From contig CAXTNC010000088.1 in NCBI GenBank assembly GCA_964245495.1, positions 1 through 13,276 on the forward strand: 13,276 bases of DNA. The letters are read 5' to 3'. Shown in pieces: positions 1 through 7,648 of this stretch; position 1 is the stretch's first letter; each line of letters opens with the position of its first letter. The notes under the pieces are model-generated. The model searched no databases, had not been told where the DNA came from, and saw nothing but the letters and a program-made list of their open reading frames with translations. This DNA comes from LMUY01 sp964245495 (GTDB lineage: Bacteria > Pseudomonadota > Alphaproteobacteria > Acetobacterales > Acetobacteraceae). The translations under genes and the position numbers were made by a program.

Positions 1-1866
1 CCCCCTCCCCCACGACCGCCCGGCCGTCATCGCCGGGACGGACCAGGAGGGGCCGCATCCCCTCTGCGCGCAGCGCCGCCGCGCGCTCCGCCACCACCCG
101 GTCCACCCCGCCGCCGGCCGAGTGGGTGACGAGCACGGCGGCGGAGGCGGCGCGGCCCGCCCGCCAACGCAGCGCATCCATGCGGCGGCGGGCGGGCGCC
201 AGCGGGTCCTGCGCGATCCATCCGGCAACCAGCGCATCGTAGCCCGGGTGCAGCCGGTTCAGCACGGCGCCGTTGCGGGCCAGCAGGTGGCGGCGCGCGG
301 GGCCGAACGACGCGCCCCCCTCGTGCGCCACGAAGCAGCCGGGGGCGGCAACGTGCCGCCAGCCGCGATGGCGGGCGCGCAGGCACCAATCGTTCTCCTC
401 GCCGTAGCCCTGCGCGAACAGGTCCTCCCGGAAGGGGCCGACCGCGTCCAGGCAGTCCCGCCGGATGAACATGCAGAAGCCGACCGCAACGGGGATGTCC
501 ACCGTGGCGGCGCCGTTCGCGCGGCGGGCCAGGGCGGCCAGCGGCGCCGGGTCCGTCATCGGGTTGCCGCCGGATGCGCGGGGGTAGCTGAGGATCGTGG
601 CGTCGTTCGACAGCGGGCACGCGCTGCCGATGTCCGGCGCGCCGTGGGCCGCGTCCGCCAGGGCTTCCAGCCAGCCCGGCGGCGTCAGCGTGTCGCTGTT
701 GAGCAGAACCACGTCCCGCCCGGCAGCGGCGCGCAGGCCGGCGTTGGCGGCACTGGGAAAACCCCGGTTCCGCTCCAGCCGGTGCAGCACGATGGACCCG
801 GCGGCGGCAAGCCGGTCCAGCTCGGCGGCAAGCGCCGGGTCCGGCCCGCAATCATCCACCACATGCAGCCGGCTGCCGCGCGGCAGGGTGGGCAGCACGG
901 AGCGGAGGCAGGCGAGCGTGGCCGCCCGGTTGCCATGCACCGGCACCACCACGTCCACCGGCGGACGGGCAGGTTGGAAGCTGGGAGCCGGGCCGCGCAC
1001 GTCTGCCCAAACCGGCGTGAAGCCGGCGGCCAAACCGGCGGCCGCACGCCGCTCGATGCCGGGGTCGATCGGGCTGCCGAGCAGCGCCCGGCCATCCGCC
1101 CCCGTCACCTCCAGCAGCCCGTCAGGCAGGCTGGCGGCGGGGACGTGGAAGCGGCGGGGCCGGGCCAGGGGGCGGCCGAACTCGGGATCGTCCCAGGGCT
1201 GCCGGGCCACGACGCGAAGGATCGTGCCGTCCGCCGCGGCGACTTGCAGCGCCGGGTCCCGGCCAGGGTCGCGTGGATGCCAGGCCCACCCGGTGAGGCC
1301 GCCGGCCTCGGCGGTGACGAAGCCTTCCACGGCGGCGATGGCCCGCAGGTCGATCGGGCTGCCCAGCAGGGGAGTGCCGCCGCGGGACGCGGCCAGGCCG
1401 TGCCCGGCGGGAACCCGGCATGTGCCGCCCGTCCAGCGCGGGGCGAATGGACGGCCATCCAGCGCCAGCTGCGCCGGGGCATCCGCGTGCAGCCGGCCCG
1501 CGCCGTCCACGCCGCACCAGCCTGGCGCACCCACGGCCTTGGCGCTGGCGGCTGCGAGCGGATGCGCGGCCNNNNNNNNNNCGCCTGCATGGCGGCAGCG
1601 GCTGTCTCGGGCGCGCCGGTGCGCAGCGCGGCGGCAGCAACGCCCAGCCAAGCCTCCGCCACGTCCAGGCGGGCGGCGACGGGAGCGAACAGCTGCAACG
1701 CCTCCGCCGGGTCGTTGGCGCGCAGGCAGGCCAGCGCGAGGCTGAGCGCCACCATGTCGTCGTTGGGCATGATGCGGCGGGCGCGCCGGAGCCAGCGGCG
1801 TCCCTCCGCCGGGTCGGCGGCGTCCTGGCCTGTGCGCCACGCGGCGCTGCCCAGGTCGGACCACAT
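1..1866 (-). CDS. Multi-domain glycosyltransferase (TPR-like head, GT2 core, start of a second GT domain), partial and interrupted by an assembly gap
   Basis: This gene probably transfers a sugar from a nucleotide-sugar donor in the cytoplasm, onto a glycan or protein; the acceptor is unknown. From ATG 1866 to the gap is a TPR-like helical head (MWSDLGSAAWRTG; MPNDDMVALSLALACL). After the gap come GAPGWCGVDG, a module with GWAWHP, and two LLGSPID segments. The GT2 core then starts at VDVVVPVHGN (about 955) and carries VDDCGPDP, the DXD-like LLNSDT, and GYGEENDWC followed by HEGGASFG, as in rhamnosyl/O-antigen GT2 enzymes. Near the left edge AVLVTHSAGGG looks like the start of a GT-B (GT4-like) domain, so the gene continues outside. 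The two sides of the gap are in different phases as written, which I attribute to an arbitrary gap length. The start is uncertain: the frame stays open and coding-like up to the Sel1 stop, without ATG or GTG. It is the last visible gene of the secretion operon. Confidence 0.85.
1572..1581. other. Assembly gap (10 N) inside the glycosyltransferase gene
   Basis: Ten consecutive N bases. Upstream (minus-strand sense) the coding frame ends on the codon at 1584-1582, and downstream it resumes with the codon at 1570-1568. That leaves 11 positions between codons, which is not a multiple of three. The N run is therefore most simply an arbitrary-length placeholder; an intact gene needs a true gap of 3k+2 bases. 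Any protein translated straight through the Ns switches to a wrong frame. Confidence 0.95.
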
Positions 1867-1951
1867 CTGCGCTGCCGTGCGGAGGGTGCGCGCGTCGCTG
1901 CGGGCGGGTGCGCCAGGGGGCAGCGCGCCGGCGGGCGCGGCGGGCGCCGGG

Positions 1952-3724
1952 TCAGTCAGCGGCGGACGCGGCGACGGATGCGCCTTGCTTGGCGGCAGCA
2001 GGGGCCGGCAGGGCTGCAAGGTCGGCCTCGGCCTCGGCGACGCCCCCGTTGCGGGCCTGCTCCAGCCAGAACCGGGCTTGTTCCATGTCCTGTTCCCCGG
2101 CAAGCCCGCGGGCCAGGTAGCGGCCCAGCATCATCTGCGCGAAGCCGTGGCCGCGCTCGCCGGCGCAGCGAAACCATTTTTGCGCGGCCGGACGGTCCGT
2201 GGCGATGTCGTGCCCACCGCCATACAGGGCGCCCAGCGCGAACATCGCGCCCGTGTGGCCCTGCTCTGCGGCACGGGTGAACAGCGCCAGGGCCTCCGCG
2301 TGGTCCCGCTTGCCGCCGCGTCCGTTCACCAGCATCTCGGCCAGCGCGGTCTGCGCTTCGGCCGACCCGCCCTCTGCCGCCCGGGCGGTCCAGGCGCGGC
2401 CTTCAACCACGTCCGGCGCCACGCCGCGGCCCTCCGCGAGCATCTTGCCATACCAGTATTGCGCGGTGACGACGCCATCCGCCGCCTTGCGCAGCCACTG
2501 CGCGGCCCGGCGCTCGTCGCGCTCCACGCCGACGCCCTCGGCCAGGCAGACGCCGAAGTTGAACGCCGCCACCAGGTCGCCGCTGCCGGCCGCCTTCTCG
2601 AACCATTCGCGGGTGCGGATGCGGTCCTCCTCGTCGCCCACGCCGCGCATCAGCAAGTTGGCCAGGTCGCCTTGGGAGGCTGTGTTGCCGGCCTCGGCCG
2701 AGCGGCGGAACCAGCGGGCAGCCTCGTGCTGGTCCCTCGCCACGCCGGCGCCGGTCAGGTGCAGCAGCGCCAGCGCCCGGGCCGCCGCGGCGTGGCCCTG
2801 CTCCGCGGCGCGGGTGAACCAGAGCGACGCCTCGGCGTAGTTCGGCGGCAGCTCGCCGCCCTTGGCGTAAAGGTCTCCCACGACCGCCGCCGCTTCCGCA
2901 TCGCCCGCCAGCGCGGCCTTGCGCAGCCAGGTTTCCCCGGACACGCGGTCCTGCTTGACGCCGCGCCCTTCCATCAAGGCCAGGCCGTACCGTGCCTGGC
3001 CCGGGCGGACCCCGGCTTCGGCGGCGAGCTGGTAGAGCTGCACCGCCTTCGCCGGGTCGCGCGGCAGCCCGATGGCGAAATCGTGCATGACGCCGAGCAG
3101 GTACTTCGCCATCGGCAATCCGCTCGCCGCGGCGGCGGCCATCACGGTGGCGGCCTCCTGCTGCGCGGCCTGGGTAGACTCGCCCCGCGCCAACGCCAGG
3201 GCCAGGCCGAGCTGCCCATGGGCGTTGCCGCCATCGGCTGACTGCCGATAAAGCTTTGCCGCCGCAGCCAGGTCCCGCATGTCCTCCGGCCCGGTGGACA
3301 GGATGGTGGCCAGCACTGCCTGCCCCTCGGCCGAGCCGGATTGCGCTGCCATGCGCGCCCATTTGGCGGCGGCAGGATAGTCCGGGCTGGAACCGGTGGC
3401 CTGGTAAAGCCCGGCGGAGCGGCTGACGCCTTCCCGCAGGCCGTGCATGTAGATGCCGGCGAGCCGGGCCTGGGCTTCCATGTGCCCGGCCGCGCCGGCG
3501 CGCTCGAACCAGCTTGCCGCCTCCACGATGGAGGGCGGCACGCCCATTCCCTCAAGGTAGGCGCGGCCGAGGCGGAACTGGGCTTCCTTGTCGCCCGCCT
3601 TGGCAGCCCGGCCCAGCAGCGCCAGGGCGCGGGGGATGTTCTGCCGGGCCAGGGCGCGCTCCACCCGCTGCAACGGCGCCCGGGGTGGGAAAACGCTGCG
3701 AAGCCGCGAAAGCAAGCCTTTCAC
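1952..3724 (-). CDS. Sel1-repeat (SLR/TPR-like) protein of the secretion operon
   Basis: A 590-residue protein built almost wholly of Sel1-like repeats, about 13 units of roughly 36 residues. Clear units include AQFRLGRAYLEGMGV, ARYGLALMEGRGVKQD, FNFGVCLAEGVGVERD and YWYGKMLAEGRGVAPD, each followed by a WF/WLxKAAxxG helix. Sel1 repeats form alpha-alpha superhelices that act as protein-binding scaffolds. There is no signal peptide or membrane segment, so it is probably cytoplasmic. I chose GTG at 3724 because AGGGAG lies 8 nt upstream (3738-3733); an in-frame ATG at 3763 would add 13 residues and overlap the adaptor gene by 20 bp but has a weak ribosome site. It sits 19 bp after the HlyD gene and before the glycosyltransferase. 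The role is unknown; a scaffold linking substrate, exporter or glycosyltransferase is inference from context. The C-terminus is an Ala-rich tail. Confidence 0.9.
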   Translation of the reverse strand: MKGLLSRLRSVFPPRAPLQRVERALARQNIPRALALLGRAAKAGDKEAQFRLGRAYLEGMGVPPSIVEAASWFERAGAAGHMEAQARLAGIYMHGLREGVSRSAGLYQATGSSPDYPAAAKWARMAAQSGSAEGQAVLATILSTGPEDMRDLAAAAKLYRQSADGGNAHGQLGLALALARGESTQAAQQEAATVMAAAAASGLPMAKYLLGVMHDFAIGLPRDPAKAVQLYQLAAEAGVRPGQARYGLALMEGRGVKQDRVSGETWLRKAALAGDAEAAAVVGDLYAKGGELPPNYAEASLWFTRAAEQGHAAAARALALLHLTGAGVARDQHEAARWFRRSAEAGNTASQGDLANLLMRGVGDEEDRIRTREWFEKAAGSGDLVAAFNFGVCLAEGVGVERDERRAAQWLRKAADGVVTAQYWYGKMLAEGRGVAPDVVEGRAWTARAAEGGSAEAQTALAEMLVNGRGGKRDHAEALALFTRAAEQGHTGAMFALGALYGGGHDIATDRPAAQKWFRCAGERGHGFAQMMLGRYLARGLAGEQDMEQARFWLEQARNGGVAEAEADLAALPAPAAAKQGASVAASAAD

Positions 3725-3743
3725 GGCGTCGGCTCCCTGCGCC

Positions 3744-5141
3744 TCACGGCTCGCGCATCCCATCCATGGCCACGGGCAAGGCGCGGCTGAAGATGTAGCT
3801 CAGCACGGTGCGCTTGCCGACCATCACGTCCGAGGTGACGGGCATGCCGGGCGTGATGCGGAAGTCCTGCGGCGTGTCGTGCAGGTTCACCTTGTCCAGC
3901 GTGATCTTCACCCGGTAGTAGCTCTGCCCGGCCGGCCCCGGCTCCGGCCGGTCCGTGCCGCGGACCACCTGGTCCTGCTGCTGCTGGCCGGTGAAGCTGT
4001 CCGGGCTGATCACCCGCACCGTGCCGTCGGCCGAGCCATACTGCGTGTAGGGGAAGGTGTCGAACTTGATCGTCACCCGGTTGCCGACGTGCATGAACCC
4101 GGCGTCGCTCGCCGACACGGTGGCGTCGATCTCCGTCGGCGCGTCCTTCGGGACCAGCTTGAGGAACTGGTCGCCCGACTGCAGCACGGACCCGACCGAG
4201 ACGGGTGCGCGGCTGAGCACGGTGGCGTCCTGGTCGGCGCGCAGCTCGACGAGGTCGGAACGCTTGGCTGCCTTGGTCAGGTTGCCGCGCGCCTCGTCCA
4301 GCTTGCGGGTTTCCTCCGTTTGGGACTGGGACACCTTGGCGTGCCAATCCTGGTCATAGGCCGCGGCGTCGGCCCGCATCGCCTGCAAGTCCCCGGCGGC
4401 CGTCTTCACTTCCTGCTGGGCGTTCTGTAGCCCGCGCTGCATCTCCAGGCGCTGGTCGGTGGATTGCAGCAGGTTGAACTGGCTGCCCCAGCCGAGCTGC
4501 GCCAGCTCGCGGCGCTTGCCTTCCGTCACGTTGGCGACCTGCAAGCGGTCGGTGTAGGACTGGATGTCCCCCACGTTCTTGGCCAACGCCGCCTGCAAGC
4601 CGTCGATCTTCTGCTTGTAGTTCTCCAGCCGGAACATCCGCTCGGCCTTGCGCTGGACGAAGATCGCCAGCTGCACCTGGCTGGACGGGTCCAGCACGCT
4701 GGGCTGGTAGTCGGTCCCGGAGGCCTCGGCCGTCAAGCGGTCCACCTCCGCCTGCAAGCTGGCGACCGAGAGCGACAGGGCGTTCTTGTCGGACGTGGTG
4801 AAGGTCGGGTCCAGCTTGGCCAGCAACTGGCCCTTGTGCACGACCTCGCCTGCCTCGACGTCGATCTCCCGCACGATGGCGGTCTCCAGCGGCTGCACCA
4901 CGATCGTGCTTTGGGTCGCGACGATCTTGCCGGGCGCCGTCACCACCTTGTCGATCGGGATCAGCCCAGCTGCCAGCGCGCAGGCGACGAACAAGGTGGC
5001 GACGGTGTAGATCACCCCGCGGGCAGGGCCTTGGGTGCGCGTTTCCAGCAGGGCGGCGGAGGGCGAGTAGAACTCCAGCAGCGCCGGCATCTGCGAGCTT
5101 TGGCGGCGGGTGAGCCGGTTGCCGGTGGTGGTGACGCTCAT
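3744..5141 (-). CDS. HlyD-family type I secretion membrane fusion (periplasmic adaptor) protein
   Basis: This 465-residue adaptor would link the inner-membrane ABC exporter to an outer-membrane TolC-like channel. A short cytoplasmic N-terminus is followed by one transmembrane helix at about residues 42-61. Next come the first half of the lipoyl/barrel-sandwich hybrid (VVTAPGKIVATQS, then VEAGEVVHKGQLLAKLDP), a long alpha-helical coiled-coil hairpin (about 115-290), and the second lipoyl half (LRADQDATVLSRAPVSVGSV). The beta-barrel and the family-typical C-terminus follow (ITPGMPVTSDVMVGKRTVL, then SYIFSRAL). The length fits T1SS HlyD proteins. The ATG at 5141 has AGGAGC at 5152-5147, and the gene begins 12 bp after the ABC gene stop, so the two are surely co-transcribed. 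No outer-membrane partner is visible here. Confidence 0.96.
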   Translation of the reverse strand: MSVTTTGNRLTRRQSSQMPALLEFYSPSAALLETRTQGPARGVIYTVATLFVACALAAGLIPIDKVVTAPGKIVATQSTIVVQPLETAIVREIDVEAGEVVHKGQLLAKLDPTFTTSDKNALSLSVASLQAEVDRLTAEASGTDYQPSVLDPSSQVQLAIFVQRKAERMFRLENYKQKIDGLQAALAKNVGDIQSYTDRLQVANVTEGKRRELAQLGWGSQFNLLQSTDQRLEMQRGLQNAQQEVKTAAGDLQAMRADAAAYDQDWHAKVSQSQTEETRKLDEARGNLTKAAKRSDLVELRADQDATVLSRAPVSVGSVLQSGDQFLKLVPKDAPTEIDATVSASDAGFMHVGNRVTIKFDTFPYTQYGSADGTVRVISPDSFTGQQQQDQVVRGTDRPEPGPAGQSYYRVKITLDKVNLHDTPQDFRITPGMPVTSDVMVGKRTVLSYIFSRALPVAMDGMREP

Positions 5142-5153
5142 GGTCAGCTCCTG

Positions 5154-7466
5154 TCAATCGCCTTGGGCGGACACGGGGGCGAGCAGCGCGGCCCGCGCGC
5201 CCACCGGGTCCATGTGGCGGTTCTGCTGCAGCCAAAGCGCGCGGTAGATCGCGCAGCGCTCCAGCAGCACGTCGTGCGATGCCACGTCCACCACGCGGCC
5301 CTTGTCCATCACCAGGATCTTGTCGCATTCCACCAGCGAGGCCAGGCGGTGGGACACGATCACCATTGTCCGGTTGCGGCCGATGCGGGTGAGGTTCGCG
5401 TTCACCAGCGCCTCGCTTTCCGGGTCGAGCGCGCTGGTGGCCTCGTCCAGGATCAGGATGCGGGGGTCGGTGATGAGCGCGCGGGCGATGGCCAGGCGCT
5501 GCTTCTGGCCGCCGGACAGGTTCGGCGAGCCTTCCTCCACCCAGGTGTCGTAGCCTTGCGGCAGCCGCTCGATGAACTCCTCCGCCCCGGCAAGGCGGGC
5601 GGCGCGCACCACGTCCTCGATGGTGAGGCCAGCCCGGCCGGCCGTGATGTTGTCCCGCACGGAGCCGCGGAACAGGAAGTTGTCTTGCAGCACGACGCCG
5701 AAGGAGCGGCGGAGATGGGCGAGGTTGATGTCCCGCAGCTCAGCGCCGTCGATCTTCAGGAACCCGGCGTAGTCGCGGTTGACGCCTTGCAGCAGCCGGG
5801 TCAGCGTCGACTTGCCGGAGCCGGACCGGCCCACCACGCCCAGCATGGTGCCGGCCGGGACCGCGAAGCTGACCCGGTCCAGCGCGGGCACCTTGCCGCT
5901 GGGATAGGTGAAGGTCAGCTCCTCGAACGAGAGGGCGCCGTCGAACTGGGGACGCAAGCCGGCGCCGCTCTGCTGCTCCGGCTTGTTGTTCAGCACGAAG
6001 CCGACTTCGGCCACCGCCGCGCGCACGTCCGTGAAGTCCTCGATCAGCCGGGCCAGGCCGACCAGCGGCTGGGTGACGCGGGCGCCGAGCATCATGAACG
6101 CCACCAGGGAGCCGACGCCCACGCTGCTCTGGTCCGTCAGCACGAAGTAGGCGCCCAGCATGATGACGCCGCGGCTGATGAAGGCGTCAATCGGGGTGAT
6201 CAAGGTTTGCGGCCAGTTCGCCAGCCGGCCCACCTCCAGCCGCAGCTCCCCCGCGGTGGCGACGCGGCTGTCCCATTCGGACTTGCGCTGCGGCTCCAGC
6301 GCCAGGGACTTCAGCGTGCGCATTCCCTGCACGCTTTCCACCAGCACGCTGCTCTTGGCGGATTCCGCGGCGTTGACCTTGCCCATCAAGCGGCCGATCG
6401 GCTTGAGGAAGATCGCGATGACGACGGCGATGCAGCCCGCCGCGGCCACCACCATCCAGGACAGGGTGGCGTTCATCCAGAACAGGAACGGCAGCAGGAA
6501 CACCAGGGTCATGGTGTCCAGGAAGGTGCCCATCAGCTTGCCGGTGACGAACTCGCGCACCTTGTAGACCTGCATCAGGCGGTAAACGGTTTGGCCGGCC
6601 TGGTTGCGCTCGAAGAAGTCCAGCGGCAGCGAAACCAGGCGGGCGAAGATGTGCAGGTTCAGCCGGGTGTCCACGCGGGCCGAGACGACCTGGATCAGCT
6701 CGCGCCGGGCATAGCCGAGCAACGTCTCGTAGATGGCGGCGATGGCCAGGATGCTGCTGAGCAGCACGAGGGTGGACATGCTGTGGTGCCCCAGCACGCG
6801 GTCGATCACCGACATGACCAGCAGCGGCGGGATGATGGTCAGCATGGACAAGGTGAGCGAGGCGATGCCGACATCGTTCATCAGCTTGCGCTGGCCGATC
6901 AGGATGCGGATCACCCAGCCAAGGGAGAACTGCTGGTCCGTGTCGGCCTGCCCGCGCACGCGGCGGACGAGGATGACCTCGCCGGCCCACAGCTGGGACA
7001 TGCGCAGCCGGTCCACCGCGATGGCGTCGTGCCCGGTGGAGCGCGGATCCCGCACCCAAACGATGTCCCGGCTCGCGTCCGAGCCGACCAGCACGCCGGC
7101 CGAGCCATCGGTGAACAGCATCACGACGGGGGAGATCTGGCCGACCCCGGCCTGTTCGGTCAAGCGCAGCAGCTGGGGCCACGCGAGCCGGCTGGCCTTG
7201 GCGACAAGGCCCTGGTCCCGCAGCCACTTCACCAGGGACAGCGGCGAGGGCACCGTGTCGCCGGCATCCATGTGGAAATCCCCGCGGTCCAGCTCCAGCC
7301 CATGATGCCGAGCCACGGCAGCGACCGCGAGCAGGCGCAGCTCGGCCGCGTTCACCGGGTCAGCACCGCTGACGGTGCTGGAATCGATGCCCGGGTCGCG
7401 GGGATTTGGCTCGGAGATATCCAAGTGCGTCATTCCTCGTGCATTGTCGGGCGGCAATCGTCGCAT
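5154..7466 (-). CDS. Type I secretion ABC transporter (HlyB/LapB-like, inactive C39-like domain)
   Basis: Inner-membrane permease-ATPase, 770 residues, expected to export an unprocessed protein in one step with HlyD and an outer-membrane channel. Residues about 35-170 form a C39-like domain. The catalytic Cys position is replaced (ELRLLAVAAVARHHG) and no catalytic His is evident where expected (GSAGVLVGSD), so it should bind rather than cleave substrate, as in HlyB. The transmembrane domain spans about 180-490. The nucleotide-binding domain has Walker A GRSGSGKST (546-554), Q-loop VVLQDN, signature LSGGQ (650-654), Walker B ILILDE (670-675) and switch H706. The gene leads the minus-strand operon. 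ATG 7466 is used here, but it has no clear ribosome site and lies just after a hairpin; ATG 7433 (MTHLDISEP), preceded by GAGGA though very close, is a good alternative. Confidence 0.96.
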   Translation of the reverse strand: MRRLPPDNARGMTHLDISEPNPRDPGIDSSTVSGADPVNAAELRLLAVAAVARHHGLELDRGDFHMDAGDTVPSPLSLVKWLRDQGLVAKASRLAWPQLLRLTEQAGVGQISPVVMLFTDGSAGVLVGSDASRDIVWVRDPRSTGHDAIAVDRLRMSQLWAGEVILVRRVRGQADTDQQFSLGWVIRILIGQRKLMNDVGIASLTLSMLTIIPPLLVMSVIDRVLGHHSMSTLVLLSSILAIAAIYETLLGYARRELIQVVSARVDTRLNLHIFARLVSLPLDFFERNQAGQTVYRLMQVYKVREFVTGKLMGTFLDTMTLVFLLPFLFWMNATLSWMVVAAAGCIAVVIAIFLKPIGRLMGKVNAAESAKSSVLVESVQGMRTLKSLALEPQRKSEWDSRVATAGELRLEVGRLANWPQTLITPIDAFISRGVIMLGAYFVLTDQSSVGVGSLVAFMMLGARVTQPLVGLARLIEDFTDVRAAVAEVGFVLNNKPEQQSGAGLRPQFDGALSFEELTFTYPSGKVPALDRVSFAVPAGTMLGVVGRSGSGKSTLTRLLQGVNRDYAGFLKIDGAELRDINLAHLRRSFGVVLQDNFLFRGSVRDNITAGRAGLTIEDVVRAARLAGAEEFIERLPQGYDTWVEEGSPNLSGGQKQRLAIARALITDPRILILDEATSALDPESEALVNANLTRIGRNRTMVIVSHRLASLVECDKILVMDKGRVVDVASHDVLLERCAIYRALWLQQNRHMDPVGARAALLAPVSAQGD

Positions 7467-7473
7467 GAGATGG

Positions 7474-7488
7474 GCGGCTTCTAGCCGC
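7474..7488 (-). promoter_or_regulatory. Small perfect hairpin just before the exporter start
   Basis: GCGGCT (7474-7479) and AGCCGC (7483-7488) form a perfect 6-bp stem with a 3-nt loop, 7 nt upstream of the ATG at 7466 in the minus-strand transcript. It occupies the place where a Shine-Dalgarno for that ATG should be. It could hinder initiation at 7466, favour the downstream ATG at 7433, or be chance in GC-rich DNA. No experimental support is available. Confidence 0.35.
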
Positions 7489-7553
7489 TATAACCCGGAA
7501 GAGAAAGCACGGCGTTAACAAAGGCGCCCAGGATGCGTCCAAGCCTGCTCTTG

Positions 7554-7620
7554 GCAGATGGTTGTCCTCGCGCCAGTCTGCCCGGCGCATCTGCGGCGCA
7601 CATCTGCGGCGCACATCTGC
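7554..7620. repeat. Tandem repeat / candidate operator array in the divergent promoter region
   Basis: Two perfect 13-bp direct copies of GGCGCACATCTGC (7595-7607 and 7608-7620) are preceded by an 11-bp copy lacking CA (7584-7594). The heptamer CATCTGC or its complement therefore occurs at 7588-7594, 7601-7607 and 7614-7620, and inverted (GCAGATG) at 7554-7560. The array lies between the start of the minus-strand secretion operon and the plus-strand GNAT gene. The 13-bp spacing, slightly more than one helical turn, is compatible with a regulator binding in series, but no regulator is identified. Slippage-generated repeats are the alternative. Confidence 0.6.
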
Positions 7621-7648
7621 CGCGCGCGCAACGGGGGACATCGCCGCC

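Noticed and set aside
1105..2103. Minus-strand frame read straight through the N gap as one 332-residue protein
   Set aside because: Only the part above the gap is real coding sequence. Below the gap this frame is out of phase with the GT2 gene, and its start lies within the Sel1 gene.
122..3241. Open plus-strand frame of 1039 codons opposite the Sel1 and glycosyltransferase genes
   Set aside because: It runs antisense to genes with clear Sel1 repeats and GT2 motifs, has no recognisable domain, and is rich in Arg, Gly and Ala. Long antisense frames are normal where third positions are nearly all G or C. It also reads through the N gap.
4464..7484. Open plus-strand frame of 1006 codons opposite the ABC and HlyD genes
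   Set aside because: It mirrors codons of two unmistakable secretion genes, is His/Gln/Arg-rich without domains, and has no ribosome site.
7584..7620. CRISPR array
   Set aside because: The units are 11-13 bp, directly adjacent and without spacers, and no cas gene is present.
7562..7648. N-terminal extension of the GNAT protein from ATG 7562
   Set aside because: It is encoded by the tandem repeat, gives an Arg/Ala-rich stretch absent from the family, and the downstream ATG has a ribosome site.
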